From: QWHO01 sp021404945 | GTDB taxonomy: Bacteria > Vulcanimicrobiota > Xenobia > Xenobiales > QWHO01 | Length of the DNA: 64,000 bases | Direction: 5' to 3' | Assembly: GCA_963169765.1 (NCBI GenBank) | Contig: CAUJEN010000150.1 | Span: 1-64,000 of the forward strand | Part shown: in pieces, positions 1 through 9,300 of the stretch | Layout of the letters: the number at the start of each line of letters is the position of its first letter | Numbering within the stretch: the stretch's first letter is position 1 | Translations under genes and position numbers: made by a program | Notes under the pieces: model-generated | The model's input: only the letters and a program-made list of their open reading frames with translations | The model's database searches: none | What the model was told of the DNA's origin: nothing

Positions 1-2
1 CG

Positions 3-815
3 GGGGCCTCGCTCGAGCCGATCCTGGTCAAAATCGGCTACCAGATGGCCGTGTCTCCGGTCCAGCTGCTTTTGATCAAGAACCTGGTGGGAGCGCTGGC
101 AATCCTGCCGCTCACCCGCACCTTCCGCTGGGTCGGCTGGCGAGGGATGCGCAAGATTGTTCCAGTCAGCCTCCTGTTGATGCTCACCTTCGCCTGCAAC
201 TACCTGGCTTTGATGTTCTTGCCGGCGGTGGCGGTCATCACCCTGGTCACCACCACGCCGGCGGTGGTGGCCCTGGTCAACCAGCGGCGAGGCCTGGACC
301 GGCTGACCTTCAAGTTCTGGCTGGGCTTCGGTCTTTGCTTTGCGGGGGTGCTGCTGACCGTGGGAGCCTTCCGGGTCGAGGCGGCCAGCCTTTCCCCCTG
401 GTGGATGCTGGGCCTTTTGGCCTCGCTGGTGACGATCGCCAGCTCGACGGTCTACCGAACACGGCTCGAGACCGTGATGGCCGAGCACAGGCCGGTGCTG
501 GTCTCTACCTATATCTTCCTCATCAACGGCCTGGTCTCGCTGGTGGTGCTCGCGCCCCTGGCCGGCTCCATCCCGCCCGGAGCACTCGGAATTGGCCTGT
601 GGACCGGACTTGCGGCCGCAGTGGCCAACATCGCCTTCCTGTCCGCCCTGCACCTGGTGGGCTCGACCAACATCTCCATCTTCAACATGCTGCAGCGCCC
701 GCTGGTGATCGTGGCCGCGTCCATCCTGCTGAAAGAAACGATGGCGCCCGTGCAGTGGCTGGGGGTGATTCTGGTGCTCGCGGGCGTGCCGCTGGCCAAC
801 GTGAAGCGGCCCTGA
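3..815 (+). CDS. EamA/DMT-family membrane exporter, 5' end outside window
   Basis: This is a multi-pass inner-membrane transporter of the drug/metabolite (EamA) family. The reading frame is open from base 3, so the start lies upstream; an ATG at 45 is internal, because the residues before it continue the typical EamA first repeat. About 270 residues are visible, with regularly spaced hydrophobic helices. The second half carries the usual repeat, with a conserved Ser-Thr-Asn-Ile-Ser stretch and a C-terminal segment Trp-Leu-Gly-Val-Ile-Leu. The stop is followed within about 70 bases by an opine dehydrogenase. In known opine-metallophore clusters (staphylopine, pseudopaline) an EamA-type exporter (CntI) sits beside the dehydrogenase CntM, so export of an opine product is a reasonable inference. 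The substrate cannot be read from the sequence. Confidence 0.85.
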   Translation, partial: GASLEPILVKIGYQMAVSPVQLLLIKNLVGALAILPLTRTFRWVGWRGMRKIVPVSLLLMLTFACNYLALMFLPAVAVITLVTTTPAVVALVNQRRGLDRLTFKFWLGFGLCFAGVLLTVGAFRVEAASLSPWWMLGLLASLVTIASSTVYRTRLETVMAEHRPVLVSTYIFLINGLVSLVVLAPLAGSIPPGALGIGLWTGLAAAVANIAFLSALHLVGSTNISIFNMLQRPLVIVAASILLKETMAPVQWLGVILVLAGVPLANVKRP

Positions 816-883
816 TTGACATTCCCACTCTTGTTCCCTATACTCCACGAGTTGATCTGGAATTTCACGAAAGGCCTGCGAGC

Positions 884-2011
884 TTGGTTACCTTGAGGCT
901 CGATCCGGACAGGCTGGTCCGGGCTCCTTTGAGTCGCCCCCGATACGACTCCGTAGGCATCGTCGGAGGGGGAAACGCGGCCCATTCTCTGGCTGCTCAC
1001 CTCTCCGCCCTGGGTCACGCCGTGCACCTTTTCGTGCGCGACGAAGCGAAGGCTCGAGCTATCCGCTCTCGAGGCCATGTGCTGGCGACCGGAAAGCTGG
1101 AGGGCGCCTATCCCCTGGAGAATGTGACCACGTCGGGAGTAGAGCTGGCGAGAAGCTGTCGAACCCTGTTTCTGGCCACCACCACCGATGCCTACGCCGA
1201 GGTGGCGCAAGCTCTGGCGCCCGGCTTAGGCGAGGGCCACGAGCTGATTCTCTTCTCGGGCAAGCTCGGGGGCTGCCTGGTGGTGGACCATGCGCTCAAG
1301 CAGCAGGGGGTGGCAGGGGTGGAGGTGCTCGAGACCGACGCCCTCTTTGCCTCCCGGCTCCAGCAAGATGCAAGCATCTGGGTGCGCGGCATCAAGAAGT
1401 GGAACCTTTATACTGCTCCGACCCGCAGCCGAACCCGCCGCTGCGGACCGATCCTGGAGCGCTACTTCAGCGGACTCGAGCCCGCCGACAATCCCGTGCA
1501 ACGGGGAGTCACCGATTTCGGGGCCCTTTCTCACCCGCTGACGATGCTGGTCAACATGAACCGCATCGACCGCGAGGAGAGCTTCCTGTTCTACTGTGAG
1601 GGGCTCACTGAGCGCACCGTGGTGCTGCTCGAGCAGATGGAGACAGAGTTTCGAGCGGTGGCCCGAGCCTACGGCACTGATCTCGTCCCCGCAGAAGAGC
1701 TCCTCAACCGTTATTACGGTTCACGAGGAAACGGCGTGCTCGAGGCCATGCGAAACGTTCCCAATTACCGAACCAGCTACGCCCCCACCACAGTCGACCA
1801 TCGCTATCTGCGCGAGGACGTGGGTTGCACCCTCGTTCCTCTGCAAGCGCTCGGGCGCCTCGCCGCTCTATCGACCCCCATGATCGACTCGGTGATCAAC
1901 CTGGCCGCCGTCCTGCTCGGTGAAGACTTCTCCGCCACGGGCCGCACTCTGGCCCGAATGGGGCTCGGCGGCCTCAGCGCGGGAGAGATCCGCGAATATC
2001 TCGGTTCCTGA
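884..2011 (+). CDS. NAD/NADP octopine/nopaline dehydrogenase family protein
   Basis: This is a cytoplasmic opine dehydrogenase that should reductively condense an amino acid with a 2-oxo acid. An N-terminal Rossmann motif VGIVGGGNAAHS binds NAD(P). The C-terminal helical domain has the family signature RYLREDVGCTLVPLQALGR followed by STPMIDSVINLA and ends with GRTLARMGLGGLS. No ATG is available after the preceding gene ends. I place the start at a TTG at 884 because AAAGG lies nine bases upstream; a TTG at 893 is an alternative. A frame opening inside the upstream transporter would be longer, but that part is a shadow of the transporter. Its neighbour is an EamA exporter, as in opine-metallophore clusters, although the sequence looks closer to the octopine/nopaline family than to staphylopine dehydrogenase. 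The substrate is unknown. Confidence 0.85.
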   Translation: MVTLRLDPDRLVRAPLSRPRYDSVGIVGGGNAAHSLAAHLSALGHAVHLFVRDEAKARAIRSRGHVLATGKLEGAYPLENVTTSGVELARSCRTLFLATTTDAYAEVAQALAPGLGEGHELILFSGKLGGCLVVDHALKQQGVAGVEVLETDALFASRLQQDASIWVRGIKKWNLYTAPTRSRTRRCGPILERYFSGLEPADNPVQRGVTDFGALSHPLTMLVNMNRIDREESFLFYCEGLTERTVVLLEQMETEFRAVARAYGTDLVPAEELLNRYYGSRGNGVLEAMRNVPNYRTSYAPTTVDHRYLREDVGCTLVPLQALGRLAALSTPMIDSVINLAAVLLGEDFSATGRTLARMGLGGLSAGEIREYLGS

Positions 2012-2268
2012 ACTCTCCGTGAGTTTCTGACGGCGCGGGTCCCAGAGCGCGGCCAGGTCTTCCAGGCCCCCTTGCAGCACGTCTCGTCCGAGGCGGCCGG
2101 AGCCGCTCTTGAAGAACAAAGCATCGATCTGCTTGCGGCCCGGACAACTGCTTCACGAACGCGGCCGCGCAGTTTTTCGGGAGGCCGAGCCGGTGTGCGC
2201 GGAGTTGCCCGCCCATGGGCCTGCACGTCCGAGCACACTCTGAGGGAATTGCTCCAGCGAGTCCAGGA

Positions 2269-2976
2269 CTACGAAGCCTGGTAGTGCACCACCACCGGCT
2301 CGAAGTAAGTCGCCAGGGTGGTCCCCTGTACGTCGGAGCGGAAACGGTGGTTCCACCCGTCGTGCACCGTACGGCAGACGTAGTGGGACTGACCGCCCCA
2401 GTACTCGTAGTGGCACTCCTGGCGGGTTTCCTCGCTGACCGTGTGGTAATAGCCGGCCAGGGTCAGGTCCTGAACCGGCTTCTCCTGCCACTCAAGCCGG
2501 ATGCGATCACGGCTGGCCTGGTGGCCTCCCACCGCCCCGGCCGCGAGCCCGGCCGCCCCGGCTCCGGCCGCGGCGCAGACCCCCAGCGGCAGACCGGCGA
2601 ACAGACCCACCAGGGTGCCGGCCCCGGCCCCGGCCAGGGCGCCCAGGGCTCCCCACTTCGCTGTCCCCATCAGAACGGAGGCGGGCTGGGCGTCGATGTG
2701 CCTGGTGACGGTGGTGAGCTGAGGCTGACCGCTGGCATCCAGCCGCGGCAGCGCCCCCCAGACCTCGCGCCCTCCGCTCTGGCACTGGCCCTGCTCGCAG
2801 CTGGTGTAGTGCTTGTCGATGGCGGAGGAGGAGGAGCGGTAGTTGTGGGGGATTTCGCCCAGCTTGCTCTGCACCAGCACCGGCGCCTGGTGGTCGATGT
2901 CGGCCACGACGCGGCCGCGCCCGTTGTTGGGCACGGTCGGGAGGGGAGGCAGGTTAGGGGGTGCGGCTACGTTCAC
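2269..2976 (-). CDS. glycine-zipper-like protein, tandem paralogue B
   Basis: A 235-residue protein of unknown function. The centre (about residues 100-150) is an Ala/Gly-rich hydrophobic segment with glycine-zipper spacing, flanked by polar regions. After it comes the motif HQASRDRIRLEWQEKPV, then a Cys/Tyr-rich C-terminus ending with a FEPVVVHYQ-like segment. The same order of elements appears in the gene immediately upstream, so the two arose by duplication. I choose a GTG start at 2976; the open frame continues further upstream but there it only mirrors the neighbouring gene. The gap to the upstream stop is 23 bases, so the pair is probably co-transcribed. Membrane or outer-membrane association is an inference from the glycine zipper. 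Confidence 0.65.
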   Translation of the reverse strand: MNVAAPPNLPPLPTVPNNGRGRVVADIDHQAPVLVQSKLGEIPHNYRSSSSAIDKHYTSCEQGQCQSGGREVWGALPRLDASGQPQLTTVTRHIDAQPASVLMGTAKWGALGALAGAGAGTLVGLFAGLPLGVCAAAGAGAAGLAAGAVGGHQASRDRIRLEWQEKPVQDLTLAGYYHTVSEETRQECHYEYWGGQSHYVCRTVHDGWNHRFRSDVQGTTLATYFEPVVVHYQAS

Positions 2977-2999
2977 GACGCAGGCTCGGGGCAGGCGTT

Positions 3000-3644
3000 T
3001 CAGCCGCCTTTCTCCTTGATGGTATAGTGCACGATGTGCGGGGTCTGGTAAGTTCCCACGATCTGCCGCGAGATGACGGGCTCGAAGCGGTGATAGTAGC
3101 CGCTCTGCCCGTTGAATTGGCCGGGAGTCACGCTCTCGCGATAGCCGGTCATCTGCTCGGTCACGATGGCGTGCGGGCGCCACTCGAGGGCAACCCGATC
3201 CTGGCTGGCCCGGTGGGCCATCAAGCCCCCCACCGGGATGCCCACCGCCGCCGCTCCGGCCGCGGCCCCCAGCACGGGCTGGCCGGCCAGCAGGCCGCCC
3301 AGCACTCCACCCACCACGGCGCCGGCCAGGCCGGCGGCGGCTCCGTAGCCGACAAAGCTCCACAGGGGACTGGCCGGGCGGCCCTCCAGATGCTGGTTGA
3401 CCGTGCGCATGAGGGGCTGGCCTTCGGGGGTGAGGCGCGGCAGGGTTTGCCACCGCTCCTGGGGCAGATTGGCGCAGGCTCCGTTGTCGCAACTGGCCTC
3501 TCCCACGACCGGCCGCGGATCGTTGTCAAAGTAGTCACGCGGCGTCCCGCCCAGCTTGACTCGCTCGGTGACCGGCACGGGATAGCTGAGGTCCACGGAA
3601 ATTGGCTGGCGAGCATCCTGGGCTCGGGGAGCGGAAAGCTGCAT
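3000..3644 (-). CDS. glycine-zipper-like protein, tandem paralogue A
   Basis: A 214-residue protein paralogous to the next gene downstream. Shared features in the same order are an N-terminal polar part with two closely spaced cysteines, a PRLTPEGQP-like linker (PRLDASGQP in the partner), an Ala/Gly-rich zipper with GGVLGGLLAGQPVLG, the motif HRASQDRVALEW, and a C-terminal FEPVISRQ...HIVHY segment. There is no recognisable signal peptide. It may span or sit on a membrane through the zipper. Function unknown. No strong ribosome-binding site precedes the ATG at 3644. Confidence 0.65.
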   Translation of the reverse strand: MQLSAPRAQDARQPISVDLSYPVPVTERVKLGGTPRDYFDNDPRPVVGEASCDNGACANLPQERWQTLPRLTPEGQPLMRTVNQHLEGRPASPLWSFVGYGAAAGLAGAVVGGVLGGLLAGQPVLGAAAGAAAVGIPVGGLMAHRASQDRVALEWRPHAIVTEQMTGYRESVTPGQFNGQSGYYHRFEPVISRQIVGTYQTPHIVHYTIKEKGG

Positions 3645-3746
3645 CGCTGGGAGAGTAATCCCTCCGCTCGGCGAGCGCTGTTGACGGCTTGTAAAACTTC
3701 GTCGCGGCAGGTGAGAGAAGACCCGGCGAGCCCTTCCCGAAGGTGG

Positions 3747-5030
3747 TCAGGGCCGGGCCGAGCGCCCCTTGCGCTGACTGACCCTGGTGCGATGGCCCAA
3801 AAAGTCGCACAGCCGGTTGTGCTCGCTGTCGCCCACCTCGCCAAAGGCCAGCCCGCAGCGCACGCCCACCCTGGACCACACGATCTGGCCCGACAGGCTC
3901 AGGGGGGGATCCAGGTGCAGCACGACCTCCACCCGATCACCCACCTTCAGCTCGTTGCCTTTGTCACTGGCAAAGGACAGTCCCCCCAGCGAGATCTCGG
4001 CGTTGCGCCGGATCTTCTTGCCTGAGGGAGACACGATGTCGGTGGGCAGGCTGAGCCCCAGGCGAGGATGCCGGCGGCGCTCCTTGTCGAGGTATTCCAC
4101 GTGCAGGCAGACCCGGTTGGTGCCGGCGCTGCGGGCCTTGTGCAGCGAGTCCTCGGCCCGCGACAGCAGCATGCTGATGACGGAGTCGTTCTCGAGCTCA
4201 GAGCTCCAGTCGGTGCCGGTGGGGTACTCGTACCACGATGCGCCCACGCTGACCGTTACCTTCTGGTTGCCCACCCGCTGCTCGGCCACGGCCGCCCGCA
4301 GCTTCTCGGCCACTTTGACGGCCCCGTTGCCGTCGCTGGAGGGTAAGATGATCACGAACTCCTCGCCGCCGAAGCGGGCCACCAGGTCGCCTTTGCGGGT
4401 CACGCTGACGATCTGCTGAGCCACCGTCCGCAAGATGCGGTCGCCCTCGCGGCTGCCCAGACGCTCGTTGAGACGGTCGAAATGATCGACCTCCACCATC
4501 AAACAGGCCAGGGCGCGCGGACCGGGCCGCGAGAAACGGCTGACGTGCTGGCGCAGCGACTCGAACAGGTAGCGGCGCGAGAAGACTCCGGTCAGCTCAT
4601 CGCGGATCAATCGTTCGTGGGTGCGCCGGTGGCTGCGGCACAGGCCCACCAGCGAGCTGAGGCGGGCCGCCAGTACGGCCGGCGAGCTTTGCGGCCCCAC
4701 CACGTCCAGGGCCCCGGCCTCGAAGGCGGCGATCAAATCCTCTTGCGCAAGCGGTTGAGTGGCCCAGAACAGGACGGGGATCGAGCCCAGCTGCTCATCG
4801 GCGCGCAGGCTGCGGCACACAGCCAGATTGCCGTCCCAGGCCAGCACGATGCTGGCCGGCAGACAGTTCTGAGCCCGCGTCGCTGCCTCCTCGGGAGCGG
4901 CCAGCTCGACCTCGAAGCCATGCTCGCGCATGAGCTCGGCCACGCGGCCCAGCTCTGGAGAGGCAACCAGGATGCGACCCGGGTGCTCCTTCAGGGAAGG
5001 CGGAGCCAACCGGGGACGGTGAGTCTTCAC
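3747..5030 (-). CDS. diguanylate cyclase: degenerate receiver-like, GGDEF and PilZ domains
   Basis: A 427-residue cytoplasmic c-di-GMP protein. Residues 20-130 resemble a response-regulator fold used as a sensor. The cyclase domain follows, with the active-site motif GGEEF at residues 221-225. An RxxD inhibitory site (RKGD) stands five residues before it, so product inhibition is expected. The C-terminus (from about residue 310) is a PilZ c-di-GMP-binding domain with RRHPR and the later SLGG motif. Making and sensing c-di-GMP in one chain suggests local feedback. It is followed on the same strand of the region by genes for a phospholipase-D-like protein and an HD-GYP protein, the latter a likely c-di-GMP phosphodiesterase. 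The start is a GTG with a weak ribosome-binding site. Confidence 0.9.
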   Translation of the reverse strand: MKTHRPRLAPPSLKEHPGRILVASPELGRVAELMREHGFEVELAAPEEAATRAQNCLPASIVLAWDGNLAVCRSLRADEQLGSIPVLFWATQPLAQEDLIAAFEAGALDVVGPQSSPAVLAARLSSLVGLCRSHRRTHERLIRDELTGVFSRRYLFESLRQHVSRFSRPGPRALACLMVEVDHFDRLNERLGSREGDRILRTVAQQIVSVTRKGDLVARFGGEEFVIILPSSDGNGAVKVAEKLRAAVAEQRVGNQKVTVSVGASWYEYPTGTDWSSELENDSVISMLLSRAEDSLHKARSAGTNRVCLHVEYLDKERRRHPRLGLSLPTDIVSPSGKKIRRNAEISLGGLSFASDKGNELKVGDRVEVVLHLDPPLSLSGQIVWSRVGVRCGLAFGEVGDSEHNRLCDFLGHRTRVSQRKGRSARP

Positions 5031-5068
5031 GAGGACAGACTATTCCCAGACGGGAGGGGGAACCCTGC

Positions 5069-6283
5069 TCAGGCGATGCGCCCCTTCACGCCTGATTTCT
5101 CCCGCGCAGGCGGGTAAACCGGCTCGGCCAGGCCAACCTTCCAGTCGTCCTTGAACATCGTGCCGAAGGCTCTGGCAACCTTGGGGTCGATGACGTCCAC
5201 GTTGGCCTCGCGGTTGTAAGTCATGCCGGCGCCCGACCAGTTGGCGCTGCCCAGAATGACCTCCTCGCCATCGAAGATGCCCAGCTTGGCGTGCAGCTTG
5301 CGTCCGGTGCGCTCGTCAGTGGGGTACCACTTGACCTCGACGCCCGCCTTCTCGAGCTTCTCGGCGGCAATCTCGTTCAGCTTCTTGCCCTCGATCTCGA
5401 ACGGGTTGAGCAGCACCTGCACCTTCACGTCGCGCTCGGCGGCCTCGCAAAGGGCTTTGGTGATGCTCCAGTCGCTCAGCACGAAGAGCTCCACCTGGAT
5501 GCTCTTCTCGGCGTCGCGGATGGCCCGGTGAAGAGCAGCCTTGATGCTGCGGTCCTTGGGGTCGTCGGAGGTGGTGCAGAGGCTGACGTAAGACTCGCCC
5601 TCGGGATGCTCGGGGGTCTTCTCGATCGGGATCAGGTCCTGCTTCTTGCCGCCGCTCTTGAGGTAATCCTTGCCGAAGAGAGCCTCCATGCGGTCCACCG
5701 CCGGGCCCTCCACCATCACGTCCACGTCATGGTTCATGGGCGAGTGGCTGCCCCAGTTCATCCCACCGATAATGGCCCTGTCCCCATCCAGGATGAGCAT
5801 CTTCACGTGGTTGATCTGGTCGAACTTGTTCTCTCCCTCACCGCCCTTCTTGACGGGATACCACTTGACGTCCACGCCGTTCTCGATGAGGTAGTCGGCG
5901 CACTCTTGCTTTTCTTGCTCCCAGTCGAGGTCTTCGTTGACCGGATCGAGCACCACCTGCACCTTCACGTCCCGCTCGTTCTGGGCCTTGACCAGGGCCT
6001 TGGCGATGTCCATCTGGCCGAAACCGAACATCTCCAGCTGGATCGAGCTACGGGCGGCGTCGATGCCCAGCTTCACCTGGCGAAAGATCTCGTCTTCCTT
6101 GTTCTTGGGCGTCACCCTGGCGTCATAGAGCGCCGTGACCTTGTTGCCCCTGGTGAACCACTTGAGCTTGTCATCGGGAGCCTGAGGCTGGAAGGTCTCG
6201 GCCGGAGTCTTCTCAGGCGAGTCTTTGCGCCGCGCGGCAGCGAGCGGCATGGCTGCGGGGGAAGTGGCCAGGGCGGAAATCAT
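5069..6283 (-). CDS. phospholipase D-like protein with two HKD motifs
   Basis: A 404-residue member of the PLD superfamily. It contains two complete HxKxxxxD motifs: HVKMLILD beginning near residue 159 and HAKLGIFD near residue 331. Each is followed by the GGMNWG or GSANWS segment typical of the family, so both halves of the active site are present. The family includes phospholipases, cardiolipin synthases and nucleases. This protein lacks the two N-terminal membrane helices of cardiolipin synthase, so I leave the substrate open. I choose ATG at 6283 because AGGAAGG lies eight bases upstream; a GTG at 6313 would add ten residues. It lies between the GGDEF-PilZ and HD-GYP genes on the same strand. 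Confidence 0.88.
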   Translation of the reverse strand: MISALATSPAAMPLAAARRKDSPEKTPAETFQPQAPDDKLKWFTRGNKVTALYDARVTPKNKEDEIFRQVKLGIDAARSSIQLEMFGFGQMDIAKALVKAQNERDVKVQVVLDPVNEDLDWEQEKQECADYLIENGVDVKWYPVKKGGEGENKFDQINHVKMLILDGDRAIIGGMNWGSHSPMNHDVDVMVEGPAVDRMEALFGKDYLKSGGKKQDLIPIEKTPEHPEGESYVSLCTTSDDPKDRSIKAALHRAIRDAEKSIQVELFVLSDWSITKALCEAAERDVKVQVLLNPFEIEGKKLNEIAAEKLEKAGVEVKWYPTDERTGRKLHAKLGIFDGEEVILGSANWSGAGMTYNREANVDVIDPKVARAFGTMFKDDWKVGLAEPVYPPAREKSGVKGRIA

Positions 6284-6354
6284 GTTGGTCACCTTCCTGA
6301 CCGTGGTGGACACGGTCGCTTGGCTTTGCTGGTGACCAGTATTTCAGATTTCTT

Positions 6355-9300
6355 TCAGCCCGGGGTTACCGATTCGTTGCCTTCTTCCCGAGAGCGTCTG
6401 GCTCGCTTGCGAGCCAGCTCCGGGTAGCGCCTGTCGAGCACGCGCATGAAGCCGTCGAGCAGCTCAGGGTCAAAGTGGGTGCCCCGCCCCTCGAGCAGGA
6501 TGCCGCGCACTTTCTCGATCTCCATCCCTGGCTTGTAAGGACGGGCGGCGGCCAGGGCGTCAAAGACGTCGGCCACGGCGATGATGCGGGCCGGATAGGG
6601 GATCTCTTCCTCCTTCAGCCCATCGGGGTAGCCCTTGCCGTCCCAGCGCTCGTGGTGGCCGCGCACGGCCGGGCACAGGTGGCGCAACGAGGCGATGGGA
6701 TAGAGGATCTGCTCGCCGTAGATGGGGTGCATCTTCATGATGTTGTACTCTTCCTCGGTCAGCCGGCCGGGCTTATAGAGGATCTCGGGGGGAATGCGCA
6801 CCTTGCCGATGTCGTGCAAGAGGCCGGCCCGGATCATGTCCTGCCCGCCCAGGAAGTCGCCCATCTTCTCGAGCTTTTGATCCGACTCTTTGCCGAGCAG
6901 CACGCCCATCTCTCCGATATCCTTGAGCATGGCCCCGTACTTGATCTGCTTGCGGGTCTCCTGGTCGGTGACCCCGAGCTCATCGGCCAGCTCCATCGAG
7001 TACTCCAGCACCCGGGCCGAGTGGGCGTAAGTGAACTCACCCCCCATCTTGAGCACCAGGCCCAGGCTGTTGACGGCCGTCCCCTCATCCAGATCGCCCA
7101 TCTCCTGCTCGCGGTAGGCCTTCTTCAAGATGGCCTCGATGGAGTGGGTGGCGTGGCGCGACGCCAGCTCGTTGAGGGCCTGGGTGGGAGGTCCCGCCTG
7201 TCCGGTGGCGCGGTTGAGGCTGATGCGGAAGATCTCGTTCTCGGTGGAGGTGCGCAGCGCAGCCAGGTTGGCCCGCTGGGTGGTCGTCAGTCCGCCGGGC
7301 GCGTTGCTGGCGGGCGGGGCCTGGCTCTGACCGCGCCCCTGTCCCTGGCCTTGCTGGCCGCCCTGGCCGCCGCCCCCGCCGCCTCCCTGCTCGCGGTTGT
7401 CCTCGCTGATCACCTGCTGGGCGCTCAGGTCGCTGCGGGCCTGTCCCGAGCTGTCGTGGCTCTGGGTCTGGCTGGGGCGCAGCGGCTCGGGACGCGGCAA
7501 GGCGGGCTGCACCAGGGCCGACATGGTGCCCGCCAGGTGACTCCGCTCGCCCATCTCGTGGAGCGAGTCGGCGTGACTCTTCGGATGCTGCTCGCCGGTC
7601 TGGTCCTGCAAGCTGAGCAGGAAGGCCTTCTCGGAGCGACTCTGGGGCAAAGCCCGCTTTTCTCCTTCGGGGGGCTGCTCGGGCGGCGCGAAAGCGCGCG
7701 AGGCCCAACCGGTGGCGGTGGTGCTGTCCAGCGTGCCCACCGAGCCGCTCAGAGCCATCTTGATGGGCGCGATCTCCTCCACGGCCGCCCTGGCGGAGTT
7801 GCCCTTCAGGCTGTGCATGTGATCCAGCATCGGATTGTAGACCGGCACGTGAGAGGTGACCGGGCGCCCCCCCGTGGAGGTGCCGCGGGGAGGCTGGCCG
7901 CTGACGCGGGTGGACAGGTCGCTGATGTGACGCTCGCCAAAGGCCACCGTGCTGACCTCTCGCCCTTCTCCGGGAAGCCCCACGTGCATGAGGTGGGCAG
8001 CCGGACCCTGACTGGCGCTCATGAAGCCGCTGCGCGGAGCGGGCGGCTCGAGCGGCCGGGTCTCGGTCGGCTTGGGCCGAGGAGGGGGCAGCGGGGCCGG
8101 CGCCTCCGGGGCCGGGGCGGCCGTCGTCCGAGGCCGTAACAACTCGGGAACCGTCGGTGTTTCGCCCTCTGGCAAGTCTTGTGCGGGAAGGCGGTGTCGA
8201 TCGAGATTGCGGGCCGCATAGCCAGGCTCTGCCGGGGCACTGCTCACCCGACCCGAGCCAGCGTAGCGTTGTGGCCGCAAGAGCTCGGGCTGGCGCCGCT
8301 CGCCCTGTTGCTGCTGCTGGCCGCCCTGGCCACCCTGGCCACCCTGCCCACCCTGGCCACCGCCGCTCTCGCCTCCTCCATGTCCGCCCTGCCCCTGGCC
8401 GCGCTGGCGCTCGGGCGCGTCCTCGTGCAGTTTGCCCACCGAGCCCGTCAGAGCCGCGGCCACGTTGCGGACGGGAGCAAGCTCCTGACCGGCTCCCCCC
8501 CCGGCGGGCCTGGCCCTCACCGGGCCTGGCCCGCCCGTGCGCGGCCCGTCCTCGCCCTCACGGGTGGCGGCGATGCTCAGGGGGTCGTCACGCCGCGACT
8601 TCGGCTCGGAGGTCAGGGGCGCCGCGATGGAAGCTGCCACCGCCGAGGTGGCCGCGCGCTGGGGCTCGGCCGGTCCGGGCGCGGCGTTCTCGTCCAACTG
8701 GCGCTGCACGGCCTCCTTCTCCTGCTGAGCCTGACGGGCGGCTTCCTGAGGAGCAGCCGGCCGACCGGCCTCGGCCGGACCGCTGCGAGGCTGTCCGGGC
8801 AGCCCCGACGGGGCAGCCGGAGCCTCCGGCTCGGGCTCGAGCTCGACCTGCGCTGTGGGCGCCTCGAGCTTCGTCTCCGCGGTCTCTTTGGCGACCCTGG
8901 GAGGCTCGAGAGTGGCGGGCTTCAGCGTAGCCTCCCTGGGAGACTCATCGAGCGCGGGGAGGGGCGGGGGCCCGGGAGCATCCAGTGGCTTCTCCTCCGC
9001 TGGCTGCAGCTTGGGTGCATCCAGAGGCGGCGGAGGGGTCTTCGACAGGTCCGGCAACCTGGGCGTCTCCACGGGGGGCTTCTCCGGTGTCGGACCGGGC
9101 TTGGAAGCGTCCAGGTCTGGTAAAGGCGGGGGTTTGAGCGCATCCAGCTGCTCCTTCTCCACAGCAGGCCCGGGCAACTCCAGGGAAGGAAGCGGCTTGG
9201 GAGCGTCCAGCGCAGGCAGAGGGGGAGGCTTGGGTGCATCCAACGGCTTCTCGGCGGCGGGTTTGGGGTCAGGCTTGAGCATGCCCGGACGGGGCAAAGC

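Noticed and set aside
335..883. Upstream extension of the opine dehydrogenase frame
   Set aside because: It lies within the EamA gene in another frame and its translation is Arg/Pro/Gly-rich shadow sequence.
2012..2268. Short frames between the opine dehydrogenase and the glycine-zipper genes
   Set aside because: No ribosome-binding site, no family-like sequence, and the region separates convergent genes.
6475..8139. A 554-codon + strand frame
   Set aside because: Antisense to the HD-GYP gene; composition follows from the opposite strand.
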